This document shows, in pieces, positions 33,933-42,456 of a DNA stretch of 64,000 bases (the stretch's first letter is position 1; each line of letters opens with the position of its first letter). The translations under genes were made by a program, and so were the position numbers. Location of the stretch: positions 19,334-83,333 of the forward strand of contig DGBP01000013.1 in NCBI GenBank assembly GCA_002384855.1. Direction: 5' to 3'. This DNA is from Nocardioidaceae bacterium UBA4001 (GTDB lineage: Bacteria > Actinomycetota > Actinomycetes > Propionibacteriales > Nocardioidaceae). Under the pieces are notes generated by a model, which saw only the letters and a list, made by a program, of their open reading frames with translations, was not told the origin of the DNA and made no database searches.

Positions 33933-34703
33933 TCACTCCGACTCGCCGGCCTTGGTGAAACCGGCGGCCTCGGCGGCCTCCTCGGACCTGAACCACACGT
34001 CCGCGGTGGTGGTGGAGTACCACTGGCCATCGGCCGGGTGGTACTTCATCGAGCTCTCCTTGCCCTTCACCGGGAAGCCGTCCGGGGCCTCGTCGGCGTC
34101 CTCGAGCGGCACGTGCGAGTCGGCGTACTTGCCCTCGACACCACCCTCGGTCTCCTCGAACGCCTCGGTGTCGGCACCCTCGACCTCGACCACGGTCTCC
34201 TCGGCCGGAGCCTCGGTGTCGGCACCCTCGACCTCGACCACGGTCTCCTCGGCCGGAGCCTCGGTGGCCGCGACCGGAGCCTCCGCAGCGGGTGCGGCAG
34301 CCGGCACGGCCTGCTCGGTGCGGGTGGTCCGCGCCTTGGCGACGTAGTCCTCGGTCACGAGCTCGATGACCGCCATGGGGGCGTTGTCACCCTTGCGGGG
34401 GCCGAGCTTGGTGATCCGGGTGTAGCCGCCCGGACGCTCGGCGAAGCGCGGCGCGATGTCCTCGAACAGCGCGTGCACGACGCCCTTGTCGCGGATGACG
34501 CGTAGCACCTGACGCCGGTTGTGCAGGTCGCCCTTCTTGGCCTTCGTGATCAGGCGCTCGGCGTAGGGCCGCAGCACCCGGGCCTTGGCCTCGGTGGTGG
34601 TGATCCGGCCGTGCTCGAACAGGCTCGTCGCCAGGTTGCTGAGGATGAGCTTCTGGTGGGCCGGGCTGCCGCCGAGGCGGGCGCCCTTCTTGGGGGTAGG
34701 CAT
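33933..34703 (-). CDS. rplQ: 50S ribosomal protein bL17 with long acidic tail and small C-terminal domain
   Basis: bL17 lines the 50S exit-tunnel region. Residues 1-125 are the normal protein (MPTPKKGARLGGSPAHQKLI, RVIRDKGVVHALFEDIAPRF, GDNAPMAVIELV). The total is 256 residues, about twice the usual. The extra part has an Ala/Glu-rich linker containing a perfect 16-residue duplication (APAEETVVEVEGADTE twice), then a compact domain FPVKGKESSMKYHPADGQWY...VWFRSEEAAEAAGF. That end resembles the small domain labelled 'sunset' in some actinobacterial annotations (from memory). It is the last gene of the alpha operon. Confidence 0.93.
   Translation of the reverse strand: MPTPKKGARLGGSPAHQKLILSNLATSLFEHGRITTTEAKARVLRPYAERLITKAKKGDLHNRRQVLRVIRDKGVVHALFEDIAPRFAERPGGYTRITKLGPRKGDNAPMAVIELVTEDYVAKARTTRTEQAVPAAAPAAEAPVAATEAPAEETVVEVEGADTEAPAEETVVEVEGADTEAFEETEGGVEGKYADSHVPLEDADEAPDGFPVKGKESSMKYHPADGQWYSTTTADVWFRSEEAAEAAGFTKAGESE
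34162..34257. repeat. Two tandem 48-bp repeats inside rplQ
   Basis: Copies 34162-34209 and 34210-34257 are identical at the DNA level, and nine further bases begin a third. The unit is 16 codons, so copy-number change keeps the frame. Confidence 0.9.
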
Positions 34704-34798
34704 TCTTCTTCTCGATCCTCCCGGGCCGTGTCAGGTACCCGGGTAGAGGGGTGTGCGATGGTTCCCGCCGGCTCCGCTGCCGGAGCCGGCGAGGCGGG

Positions 34799-35812
34799 TC
34801 AGTACTGCTCGTCCTCGACGAAGCTGTCGTCCTCGTCCTCGTAGGCAGCGAGGGCGGCCTGCGGGTCGAAGCCCGGGGCGCTGTCCTTGAGCGAGAGGCC
34901 CATCTCGACCAGCTTGGCCTTGACCTCGTCGATGGACTTCGCACCGAAGTTGCGGATGTCGAGCAGGTCCTGCTCCGAGCGCGAGATGAGCTCACCCACG
35001 CTGTGGATGCCCTCGCGCTTGAGGCAGTTGTAGGAGCGCACGGTCAGCTGCAGGTCCTCGACCGGGAGGGCGAGGTCCGCGGCGAGCTGCTCGTCGACCG
35101 GCGACGGGCCGATGTCGATGCCCTCGGCCTCGACGTTGAGCTCACGGGCCAGGCCGAAGAGCTCGACGAGGGTCTTGCCGGCGGAGGCAAGGGCGTCGCG
35201 GGGACGGATCGAGGGCTTGGTCTCGACGTCGATGATCAGCTTGTCGAAGTCGGTGCGCTGCTCGACTCGGGTCGCCTCGACCTTGTAGGTGACCTTCAGG
35301 ACCGGCGAGTAGATCGAGTCGACCGGCATCCGGCCGATCTCGTTGTCGTTGCCCTTGTTCTGGACCGCGCTGACGTAGCCACGGCCCCGCTCGACGACGA
35401 GCTCCATCTCGAGCTTGCCCTTGTCGTTGAGGGTCGCGATCCTCAGGTCGGGGTTGTGCACCTCGACACCGGCCGGGGGCGCGATGTCGGCGGCGGTGAC
35501 GTCGCCGGGGCCCTGCTTGCGGAGGTACATCGTCACCGGCTCGTCGTGCTCGGAGGAGACGACGAGGTCCTTGAGGTTCAAGATGACCTCGGTGATGTCC
35601 TCCTTGACCCCCTCGACGGTGGAGAACTCGTGGAGCACGCTGTCGACCTTGATGCTCGTGACCGAGGCACCCGGGATCGACGAGAGCAGTGTGCGGCGCA
35701 GCGAGTTGCCGAGGGTGTAGCCGAAGCCGGGCTCGAGGGGCTCGATCGCGAACCGCGAGCGGAACTCGTCGACGACCTCTTCCGACAGGGACGGGCGCTG
35801 GGCGATAAGCAC
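34799..35812 (-). CDS. rpoA: DNA-directed RNA polymerase subunit alpha
   Basis: The alpha subunit dimerises to start polymerase assembly, and its C-terminal domain binds UP elements and activators. The 337-residue product has the N-terminal domain (FAIEPLEPGFGYTLGNSLRR, LLSSIPGASVTSIKVDSVLHEF) and the alpha-CTD (LQLTVRSYNCLKREGIHSVG, DLLDIRNFGAKSIDEVKAKL), followed by an acidic end. GTG 35812 has AGAGGAA 6 nt upstream. Confidence 0.98.
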   Translation of the reverse strand: MLIAQRPSLSEEVVDEFRSRFAIEPLEPGFGYTLGNSLRRTLLSSIPGASVTSIKVDSVLHEFSTVEGVKEDITEVILNLKDLVVSSEHDEPVTMYLRKQGPGDVTAADIAPPAGVEVHNPDLRIATLNDKGKLEMELVVERGRGYVSAVQNKGNDNEIGRMPVDSIYSPVLKVTYKVEATRVEQRTDFDKLIIDVETKPSIRPRDALASAGKTLVELFGLARELNVEAEGIDIGPSPVDEQLAADLALPVEDLQLTVRSYNCLKREGIHSVGELISRSEQDLLDIRNFGAKSIDEVKAKLVEMGLSLKDSAPGFDPQAALAAYEDEDDSFVEDEQY

Positions 35813-35974
35813 TGGTATTTCCTCTCCGAGCCCACCCGCTATTTGACGGGCTCGAAACGGCGAGGACGGATCCTCGCTGTCTGACGGCGGACGTTGGTTC
35901 AGTTGTGCCGGTCGTGGTCGCCCCGCATGATGCAGGGCGACCACCACCGGAGAGCGGGGAGGTCCCCGCGAGTG

Positions 35975-36583
35975 TTACTTCTTCGAGTAGTACTCGACGA
36001 TGAGCTGCTCCTGGACCGGAAGGTCGATCTGCGCCCGGACCGGGAGCTGGTGCACGAGGATGCGCATCCGGTTCGGGAGCGCCTCGAGCCACGCGGGGAC
36101 GTTCCGCTCGCCGTGGGTCTCGCGAGCCACGATGAACGGGGTCGTCTCCTTGGACTTCTCGCGCACGTCGATCACGTCGTACTGGCTGACCTGGTACGAC
36201 GGGATGTCGACCTTCTTGCCGTTGACCAGGAAGTGGCCGTGCACGACGAGCTGACGGGCGTGGCGACGGGTCCGCGCGAAGCCGGCGCGGTACACCACGT
36301 TGTCGAGGCGGCACTCGAGCAGCTGCAGCAGGTTGTCACCGGTCTTGCCGGAACGACGGCTGGCCTCGGTGTAGTAGTTGTGGAACTGCTTCTCGAGGAC
36401 GCCGTAGGTGAAGCGGGCCTTCTGCTTCTCCTGCAGCTGTGAGCGGTACTCGCTCTCCTTGATGCGGGCGCGGCCGTGCTGGCCGGGCGGGTAGGGACGA
36501 CGCTCGTACGCAGCGTCGCCACCGACGAGGTCGACACCGAGGCGGCGCGACTTCTTCGTCATGGGGCCGGTGTAACGGGCCAT
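35975..36583 (-). CDS. rpsD: 30S ribosomal protein uS4
   Basis: uS4 nucleates 30S assembly and lies near the mRNA entry. The 202-residue product reads MARYTGPMTKKSRRLGVDLV, with the S4 RNA-binding domain in RLDNVVYRAGFARTRRHARQ and VHGHFLVNGKKVDIPSYQV. It lacks the N-terminal Cys4 zinc knuckle, so it is the zinc-independent form. ATG 36583 sits 44 nt after the rpsK stop. Confidence 0.98.
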   Translation of the reverse strand: MARYTGPMTKKSRRLGVDLVGGDAAYERRPYPPGQHGRARIKESEYRSQLQEKQKARFTYGVLEKQFHNYYTEASRRSGKTGDNLLQLLECRLDNVVYRAGFARTRRHARQLVVHGHFLVNGKKVDIPSYQVSQYDVIDVREKSKETTPFIVARETHGERNVPAWLEALPNRMRILVHQLPVRAQIDLPVQEQLIVEYYSKK

Positions 36584-36627
36584 TGGTCAAAGTCTCCTTG
36601 TGTTCGCTGTTCGGCAGTCTCGTCGGG

Positions 36628-37035
36628 TCAGACGCGGCGGCGCTTGGGCGGCCGGCATCCGTTGTGGGGCGTGGGCGTGACGTCCGCGATGGTGCCGACC
36701 TCGAGGCCGATCGCACCGAGCGAACGGATCGCCGTCTCGCGACCAGAGCCGGGGCCCTTGACGAAGACGTCGATCTTCTTCATGCCGTGCTCCATCGCCC
36801 GACGGCCGGCAGCCTCGGCTGCCATCTGCGCGGCGAACGGCGTGGACTTGCGCGAGCCCTTGAAGCCGACGGTGCCGGCAGAGGCCCAGGCGATCACCGC
36901 ACCGGTCGGGTCGGTGATCGTGACGATCGTGTTGTTGAACGTGCTCTTGATGTGGGCTTCGCCCTGAACGACGTTCTTCTTCTCCTTGCGGCGCACCTTC
37001 TTGGCGCCGGCAGCCTGTCGGCTCTTGGGAGGCAT
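36628..37035 (-). CDS. rpsK: 30S ribosomal protein uS11
   Basis: uS11 lies on the 30S platform near the E site. The 135-residue product has AHIKSTFNNTIVTITDPTGA, ASAGTVGFKGSRKSTPFAAQ and the usual GCRPPKRRRV end. Its place between rpsM and rpsD is canonical. Confidence 0.98.
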   Translation of the reverse strand: MPPKSRQAAGAKKVRRKEKKNVVQGEAHIKSTFNNTIVTITDPTGAVIAWASAGTVGFKGSRKSTPFAAQMAAEAAGRRAMEHGMKKIDVFVKGPGSGRETAIRSLGAIGLEVGTIADVTPTPHNGCRPPKRRRV

Positions 37036-37096
37036 TCAGTAACTCCTGAGGGTGGTCTGGTAAGCGTTCGAGGAAGTCAGCGGGTGACCGGGAAGG

Positions 37097-37471
37097 TCAC
37101 TTCGCCTTCTTCTTGCCGGCGACGGTGCGCTTGGGGCCCTTGCGGGTCCGCGCGTTGGTCTTGGTGCGCTGACCGCGGACCGGGAGGCCCTGGCGGTGGC
37201 GGCGACCCTGGTAGCTGCCGATCTCGATCTTGCGACGAATGTCGGCCTGGACCTCACGGCGGAGGTCACCTTCGATCTTGTAGCTGCCTTCGATCTCGTC
37301 GCGGAGCTTGACCAGCTCCTCGTCTCCCAGCTGGTGGACGCGCATGTTCGGGTCGACCCCGGTGGTCGCGAGAACCTGCTGGGCGCGGGTACGGCCGATG
37401 CCGTAGATGTAGGTGAGTGCGATCTCGATGCGCTTGTCGCGCGGGAGGTCCACACCAACGAGGCGTGCCAT
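37097..37471 (-). CDS. rpsM: 30S ribosomal protein uS13
   Basis: uS13 forms the head bridge to the 50S subunit and touches P-site tRNA. The 124-residue product begins MARLVGVDLPRDKRIEIALT and has YGIGRTRAQQVLATTGVDPN and the basic tail RTKTNARTRKGPKRTVAGKK. ATG 37471 was chosen by family length; the longer open frame upstream shows no resemblance. Confidence 0.98.
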   Translation of the reverse strand: MARLVGVDLPRDKRIEIALTYIYGIGRTRAQQVLATTGVDPNMRVHQLGDEELVKLRDEIEGSYKIEGDLRREVQADIRRKIEIGSYQGRRHRQGLPVRGQRTKTNARTRKGPKRTVAGKKKAK

Positions 37472-37646
37472 GAAAGGCGGTTTCCCTTCGGTTTGTCGGA
37501 GGTGTCCGTCGTGTCGCGCCCCGCGCGCCTTCGGCACGGGCCCCGGCCTCCGACCGGGGGTGACCTCACCGGCTTGCCGGTGAGGAGCGATCACGTCTTG
37601 GGTTGTGTTCAGCTGTGCTACGGGCGATGGGCCCGCGACGCCGGGC

Positions 37647-37760
37647 TCAGCCCTGGCGCTGCTTGTGGCGAGGGTTCTCGCAGATGACCATGACGCGGCC
37701 GTGGCGACGGATCACCTTGCACTTGTCACAGATCGGCTTGACGCTCGGGTTGACCTTCAT
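37647..37760 (-). CDS. rpmJ: 50S ribosomal protein bL36
   Basis: The 37-residue product is MKVNPSVKPICDKCKVIRRH followed by GRVMVICENPRHKQRQG. Cys11, Cys14, Cys27 and His32 form the zinc ribbon of the zinc-binding bL36. It lies between infA and rpsM, its usual place. Confidence 0.97.
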   Translation of the reverse strand: MKVNPSVKPICDKCKVIRRHGRVMVICENPRHKQRQG

Positions 37761-37829
37761 GCTCGAAGCTCTTCTCGTGTGCGTGACCCCGTCGGCGCGC
37801 CGGCGGAGCCATGGACGGCTGGTCGGGTG

Positions 37830-38051
37830 TTACTTGTACCGGTAGACGATCCGACCACGGGTCAGGTCGTACGGCGACAGCTCGACGACCACGCGGTCCT
37901 CGGGGAGGATCCGGATGTAGTGCTGCCGCATCTTGCCGCTGATGTGGGCGAGGACCTTGTGCCCGTTGCTGAGCTCGACCCGGAACATGGCGTTCGGGAG
38001 CGCCTCGACAACCGTGCCCTCGATCTCGATCACGCCTTCTTTCTTCGGCAT
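37830..38051 (-). CDS. infA: Translation initiation factor IF-1
   Basis: IF-1 occupies the 30S A site during initiation. The 73-residue OB-fold product begins MPKKEGVIEIEGTVVEALPN and contains LSNGHKVLAHISGKMRQHYI and the end TRGRIVYRYK. GGAGGAC directly precedes ATG 38051. It starts the infA-rpmJ-rpsM-rpsK-rpsD-rpoA-rplQ run. Confidence 0.98.
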   Translation of the reverse strand: MPKKEGVIEIEGTVVEALPNAMFRVELSNGHKVLAHISGKMRQHYIRILPEDRVVVELSPYDLTRGRIVYRYK

Positions 38052-38262
38052 GTCCTCCGCAATCTGTTGGTGGCTGGTCTACCGTTACTCCACTGCGGTG
38101 GCCCGCAGGCGGTCCGGGAACCTCCGACCCCCGCTGCTGCGACGGGCCGGTGGACCTCGCGAAGCCCGTCGTGGGACCCCTTCCCGGGCACGGCCTCACA
38201 GAGAGACCGAACCGGGCAGCCGCTGGGCACCACGAAACAGGCCCACGTTGGACCGACGAGCA

Positions 38263-38268
38263 AGTCTA
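38263..38268 (-). promoter_or_regulatory. Probable -10 of the infA/alpha operon promoter
   Basis: The minus strand reads TAGACT after TTTCCCG, within the 269-bp gap between map and infA. The leader to infA would be about 205 nt. A matching -35 at 17-18 bp is not clear, so it is tentative. Confidence 0.4.
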
Positions 38269-38320
38269 CGGGAAACCTTCACCGAAGCGTTAATCGCCGC
38301 CCGAGCCGCTGCGTGGCTCC

Positions 38321-39136
38321 TCAGCGACCACCGAAGGGGACGCCCAGCTCTGCGAGCTTCGACTCTCCCCCGTCGAGCGCGGTGAGCACCCAGGCGCCGC
38401 GGTCGGTCAGCGTGAACGAGTGCTCGAAGTGCGCGGCGTAGGACCCGTCGTCGGTCTTGACGGTCCAGTCGTCGGCGAGGACGTGCGTCGTCGGGTCGCC
38501 GAGGACCACCATCGGCTCCACTGCCAGCGCCAGGCCCTCGACCAGCCGGGGGCCGCGTCCGGGCCTGCCGAAGTTGGGCACGTTCGGAGGCTGGTGCATC
38601 GCGGTGCCGATGCCGTGGCCGACGTAGTCCTCCACGATGCCGTACTCACCCTGGCTGCGGATATAGGCCTCCACCGCGTGCGAGATGTCCGTGACCCGTC
38701 CGCCGAGGCGCGCAGCAGCGAACCCGCGCCACATCGACTCCTCGGTCACCCTCATCAGCTCGAGCGCCTCGTCGGGCACCTCCCCCACGGCGACCGTGAT
38801 CGCGGCGTCACCGTGCCAGCCGTCGACCACCGCGCCGCAGTCGATCGAGACGACGTCCCCGTCCTCGACCACTCGGTCACCGGGGATGCCGTGCACCACC
38901 TCGTCGTTGACCGAAGCGCAGATGCTCCCCGTGAAGCCGTGGTAGCCCTTGAACGACGGGACCCCGCCGGAGGAGCGGATGTTGTCCTCCGCGATCCGGT
39001 CGAGCTCGAGCGTCGTGACGCCGGCCCGCACGGACCCGCGCAGCAGCTCGAGGGTCTCGCCGACGACCAGGCCGGCCACCCGCATCTTGTCGATCTGCTC
39101 GGGCGACTTGATCTCGATCCCGCGGTCCCGGAACAC
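38321..39136 (-). CDS. map: Methionine aminopeptidase (type I)
   Basis: MetAP removes the initiator methionine from nascent proteins. The 271-residue product has the metal ligands in VVSIDCGAVVDGWHGDAAIT (Asp pair), VGHGIGTAMHQPPNVPNFGR (His), LAVEPMVVLG (Glu) and AHFEHSFTLTDRG (Glu). There is no N-terminal zinc-finger extension. GTG 39136 lies 7 nt after the adk stop; the ribosome binding site is weak, so coupling to adk is likely. Confidence 0.96.
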   Translation of the reverse strand: MFRDRGIEIKSPEQIDKMRVAGLVVGETLELLRGSVRAGVTTLELDRIAEDNIRSSGGVPSFKGYHGFTGSICASVNDEVVHGIPGDRVVEDGDVVSIDCGAVVDGWHGDAAITVAVGEVPDEALELMRVTEESMWRGFAAARLGGRVTDISHAVEAYIRSQGEYGIVEDYVGHGIGTAMHQPPNVPNFGRPGRGPRLVEGLALAVEPMVVLGDPTTHVLADDWTVKTDDGSYAAHFEHSFTLTDRGAWVLTALDGGESKLAELGVPFGGR

Positions 39137-39143
39137 GAGAGGC

Positions 39144-39725
39144 TCAGCCGGCGTCGGCGCGCCGGTGGTCCAGCGCCTCGAAGACCCGTGCGCTGACCTC
39201 GTCCACCGAACCCATGCCGTCGACCTCGACGAGGAGGTCGCGACCGGCGTACACCTCGAGGAGCGGGGCGGTCTGCTGGTTGTAGACGTCCTGGCGGTGC
39301 CGGATGACCTCTTCGGTGTCGTCGGTGCGCCCCTCGGTCTCCGCGCGGTGCAGGAGCCGCTGGATGAGCTCCTCGTCCTGCACGGTGAGCACGACCACGG
39401 CGTCGAGCGAGCGGCCGGCTGCGGCCAGCATCTTGTCGAGCTCCTCCACCTGAGCCACGGTTCGGGGGTACCCGTCGAGCAGGAACCCCTTCGTGGTGTC
39501 GTCCTGGTCGAGGCGGTCGTGCACCATCGCGTTGGTGATCTCGTCGGGGACGTAGTCGCCGGCGTCCATGTAGCGCTTGGCGTCGACACCGAGCGGGGTG
39601 CCCTCGGAGACGTTGGCCCGGAAGATGTCGCCGGTGGAGATCGCCGCGATCCCGAGGCGGCCGGAGATCACCTTCGCCTGGGTGCCCTTGCCCGCGCCGG
39701 GGGGGCCCATCAGGATGAGTCGCAT
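39144..39725 (-). CDS. adk: Adenylate kinase
   Basis: Adenylate kinase interconverts ATP, AMP and ADP. The 193-residue product starts MRLILMGPPGAGKGTQAKVI (P-loop), with STGDIFRANVSEGTPLGVDA for AMP binding and GFLLDGYPRTVAQVEELD. It has the short LID without zinc cysteines, usual in actinobacteria. ATG 39725 overlaps the secY stop by one base (TAATG). Confidence 0.98.
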   Translation of the reverse strand: MRLILMGPPGAGKGTQAKVISGRLGIAAISTGDIFRANVSEGTPLGVDAKRYMDAGDYVPDEITNAMVHDRLDQDDTTKGFLLDGYPRTVAQVEELDKMLAAAGRSLDAVVVLTVQDEELIQRLLHRAETEGRTDDTEEVIRHRQDVYNQQTAPLLEVYAGRDLLVEVDGMGSVDEVSARVFEALDHRRADAG

Positions 39726-41020
39726 TATCGGAGGAATCCTTCGTAGTTGCGCTGCTGCAGCTGGCTCTCGATCTGCTTCACCGTGTCGAGCGCGACACCG
39801 ACCATGATCAGGATCGAGACGCCACCGAACGGGAAGTTCTGGTTGGCGTCGATGAGCACGAACGCCACGAGCGGGATCAGCGAGATCAGACCCAGGTACA
39901 GCGAGCCGGGGAACGTGATGCGGGACAGGACGTAGGAGAGGTACTCCTCGGTCGGCTTGCCCGCCCGGATCCCGGGGATGAAGCCGCCGTACTTCTTCAT
40001 GTTGTCTGCGACTTCCACGGGGTTGAAGGTGATCGCGACGTAGAAGTAGGTGAAGAAGATGATCATCGCGAAGTACACCGCCATGTAGAGGGGGTGGCTT
40101 CCGTCGGCGAAGTAGGTGTTGATGAAGCGCCCGAACCAGGACCCCTGGTCGCCGAACTGCGCGGCCATGGCCGGGAGGTAGAGCAGGCTGGACGCGAAGA
40201 TGACGGGAATGACACCGGCCTGGTTGACCTTCAGCGGGATGTACGTCGACGAGCCGCCGAACATCTTTCGCCCGACCATGCGGCGGGCGTACTGCACCGG
40301 GATGCGGCGCTGTGCCTGCTCGATGAAGATGACCGCGGCGATGATGATCAGCCCGATCACGGTCACCGCGGTGAACACGCCCCAACCCTGGGTCTCGCGC
40401 ACGAGCCACAGTGACGACGGGAAGGTCGCCACGACCTGGGTGAAGATCAGCAGCGACATGCCGTTGCCGATGCCCCGGTCGGTGATCAGCTCGCCGAACC
40501 ACATGATCACGGCGGTGCCGGCGGTCATGGTGATGACCATGACCACCATCGTCCCCAGCGAGTCCTCGTTGTGGAGCAGCGGCAGGTCACAGCCCTGCAG
40601 CAGGGCGCGGTTGCGGGCCAGCGCCGTGATGCCGGTGGCTTGGAGGATGGCCAGCGCGAGGGTCAGGTAGCGGGTGTACTGCGTGATCTTCGTCTGGCCG
40701 GCCTGCCCCTCCTTCTTGAGGGTCTCCAACCGAGGGATCACCACGACGAGCAGCTGAAGGATGATGCTCGCGGTGATGTAGGGCATGATCCCGAGCGCGA
40801 AGATCGTCAGCTGGAGCAGCGCACCGCCCGAGAACAGGTTGATCAGGCCGTAGAGGCCTTCGTTCTCGATCTGGGCGAAGCAGGCCTGCACGTTGCCGCT
40901 GTTCACCCCGGGAGCAGGAACCTGCGAGCCGAGTCGGAAGATCGTCAGGATCAACATGACGAACAACAGCTTGCGTCGCAGGTCCGGCGTCCGGAACGCG
41001 TTGGCGAAAGCGCCTAGCAC
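39725..41020 (-). CDS. secY: Protein translocase subunit SecY
   Basis: SecY is the channel of the Sec translocon. The 431-residue product has ten predicted membrane helices, beginning MLGAFANAFRTPDLRRKLLF with the plug region SQVPAPGV near residue 35. Cytosolic loops have RRIPVQYARRMVGRKMFGGS and the C5 loop near KKYGGFIPGIRAGKPTEEYL. GTG 41020 has GAGGA 6 nt upstream. It begins secY-adk-map, separated from rplO by a terminator and promoter. Confidence 0.98.
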   Translation of the reverse strand: MLGAFANAFRTPDLRRKLLFVMLILTIFRLGSQVPAPGVNSGNVQACFAQIENEGLYGLINLFSGGALLQLTIFALGIMPYITASIILQLLVVVIPRLETLKKEGQAGQTKITQYTRYLTLALAILQATGITALARNRALLQGCDLPLLHNEDSLGTMVVMVITMTAGTAVIMWFGELITDRGIGNGMSLLIFTQVVATFPSSLWLVRETQGWGVFTAVTVIGLIIIAAVIFIEQAQRRIPVQYARRMVGRKMFGGSSTYIPLKVNQAGVIPVIFASSLLYLPAMAAQFGDQGSWFGRFINTYFADGSHPLYMAVYFAMIIFFTYFYVAITFNPVEVADNMKKYGGFIPGIRAGKPTEEYLSYVLSRITFPGSLYLGLISLIPLVAFVLIDANQNFPFGGVSILIMVGVALDTVKQIESQLQQRNYEGFLR

Positions 41021-41075
41021 CTGGTCCTCTTTCTACACGTGCGGGATCTCGCTGAGTGGCAAGCAGAACCCCGGA

Positions 41076-41081
41076 AGCCTA
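41076..41081 (-). promoter_or_regulatory. Probable -10 of the secY-adk-map promoter
   Basis: The minus strand reads TGTTAGGCT, giving TAGGCT with a TG-like extension, about 55 nt before the secY start and after the rplO terminator. The -35 is weak. Confidence 0.45.
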
Positions 41082-41133
41082 ACAGGCACCCGGCCGCGGT
41101 CTGACCGCTACCGCACGGTGCCCCCGTCGGATG

Positions 41134-41177
41134 CGAGCAGGGGCGCGGCCGGCTTGCGCCGTCCACGCCCCTGCTCG
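41134..41177. terminator. Terminator after rplO (end of the S10-spc block)
   Basis: CGAGCAGGGGCG (41134-41145) pairs perfectly with CGCCCCTGCTCG (41166-41177) around a 20-nt loop, 29 nt after the rplO stop. There is no T tract. Confidence 0.7.
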
Positions 41178-41205
41178 TCAGTGCTGTGCCGAGAGTGCTA
41201 TCCGA

Positions 41206-41646
41206 TCACAGCTCGGTGGTGCTGCCGCCGGCAGCGGCAATCTTGTCCTTGGCCGAGCCGGAGAACGCGTGTGCGCTCACCTGCATCGCCGCGGACACCT
41301 CGCCGGAGCCGAGCACCTTGACCGGACGGCCCTTGCGGACCGCGCCCTTGGCGACGAGCTCATCGACGCCCACGGTCCCGCCGTCCGGGAAGAGCTCACT
41401 GAGACGGTCGAGGTTGACCACCTGGAACTCCACCTTGAACGGGTTCTTGAACCCCTTGAGCTTGGGAAGCCGCATGTGCAGCGGCATCTGGCCACCCTCG
41501 AAGCGCTCCGGCACCTGGTAACGCGCCTTCGTGCCCTTGGTACCGCGACCAGCGGTCTTGCCCTTCGACGCCTCACCACGACCCACGCGGGTCTTGGCCG
41601 TCTTGGCGCCGGGAGCCGGCCGCAGGTGATGCAGCTTGAGCGTCAT
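41206..41646 (-). CDS. rplO: 50S ribosomal protein uL15
   Basis: The 146-residue uL15 starts MTLKLHHLRPAPGAKTAKTR, with RGEASKGKTAGRGTKGTKAR in its extended loop and RPVKVLGSGEVSAAMQVSAH at the end. It is the last gene before the secY block, 1 nt after rpmD. Confidence 0.98.
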   Translation of the reverse strand: MTLKLHHLRPAPGAKTAKTRVGRGEASKGKTAGRGTKGTKARYQVPERFEGGQMPLHMRLPKLKGFKNPFKVEFQVVNLDRLSELFPDGGTVGVDELVAKGAVRKGRPVKVLGSGEVSAAMQVSAHAFSGSAKDKIAAAGGSTTEL

Positions 41647-41647
41647 G

Positions 41648-41830
41648 TCAGTCCACCTCTTCGACGACGATCATGTGCCTGACCGTCTGGAGCATGCCAC
41701 GGATCTCAGGGCGGTCCTCCTTGACGACGACGTCGCCGATGCGCTTGAGCCCAAGCGTGCGGAGGGTGTCCCGCTGGTTCTGCTTGCAGCCGATCGTCGA
41801 CCGCTTCTGCTCGACCTTGAGGCGCGCCAT
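41648..41830 (-). CDS. rpmD: 50S ribosomal protein uL30
   Basis: The 60-residue product MARLKVEQKRSTIGCKQNQR continues with DTLRTLGLKRIGDVVVKEDR and HMIVVEEVD. It is the single-domain bacterial form. ATG 41830 overlaps the rpsE stop by one base (TGATG), which fixes the start. Confidence 0.98.
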   Translation of the reverse strand: MARLKVEQKRSTIGCKQNQRDTLRTLGLKRIGDVVVKEDRPEIRGMLQTVRHMIVVEEVD

Positions 41831-42420
41831 CACTGGCTCACCTCCGCCCGTGCCTTGAGGAGAGCCGCCGGGGCGACGTCCTCGACCGGCAGGCCGCGAC
41901 GCTTGGCCACGGCTTCGGGCTCCTCGAGGCTGCGGAGCGCCTCGACGGTGGCGTGCACGATGTTGATCTGGTTCGACGAGCCGAGCGACTTGCTCAGCAC
42001 GTCGTGGATGCCGGCGCACTCCAGCACGGCGCGCACCGGACCACCTGCGATGACACCGGTACCGGGAGCGGCCGGGCGGAGCAGGACCACGCCCGCGGCC
42101 TTCTCGCCCTGGACCGGGTGCGGGATCGTGCCCTGGATGCGGGGAACCCGGAAGAAGCTCTTCTTGGCCTCCTCGACACCCTTCGCGATCGCCGCGGGGA
42201 CTTCCTTTGCCTTGCCGTACCCGACACCGACCATGCCGTCGCCGTCACCCACGATCACGAGGGCGGTGAAGCTGAAGCGACGACCACCCTTCACGACCTT
42301 GGCGACACGGTTGATCGCGACGACACGCTCGATGTAGGCGGTCTTGTCCGCAGCCTGGCCGCGACGGTCGTCGCGCCCGCGACGGTCGCCGCCGCCACTA
42401 CGGCGCTGTGATCCGCTCAT
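41830..42420 (-). CDS. rpsE: 30S ribosomal protein uS5
   Basis: uS5 helps set decoding fidelity and mRNA unwinding. The 196-residue product has an Arg/Gly-rich start (SQRRSGGGDRRGRDDRRGQA), the dsRNA-binding KTAYIERVVAINRVAKVVKG and the C-terminal GTGVIAGGPVRAVLECAGIH. It is slightly longer than E. coli uS5 because of the N-terminal tail. Confidence 0.98.
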   Translation of the reverse strand: MSGSQRRSGGGDRRGRDDRRGQAADKTAYIERVVAINRVAKVVKGGRRFSFTALVIVGDGDGMVGVGYGKAKEVPAAIAKGVEEAKKSFFRVPRIQGTIPHPVQGEKAAGVVLLRPAAPGTGVIAGGPVRAVLECAGIHDVLSKSLGSSNQINIVHATVEALRSLEEPEAVAKRRGLPVEDVAPAALLKARAEVSQ

Positions 42421-42456
42421 GTCGAACTACCTCTTCCTGTTTCAGTCGATTCGCGA

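Noticed and set aside
37097..37594. Longer N-terminus for uS13
   Set aside because: The open frame continues upstream of ATG 37471 but lacks family resemblance; the chosen start gives the standard 124 residues.
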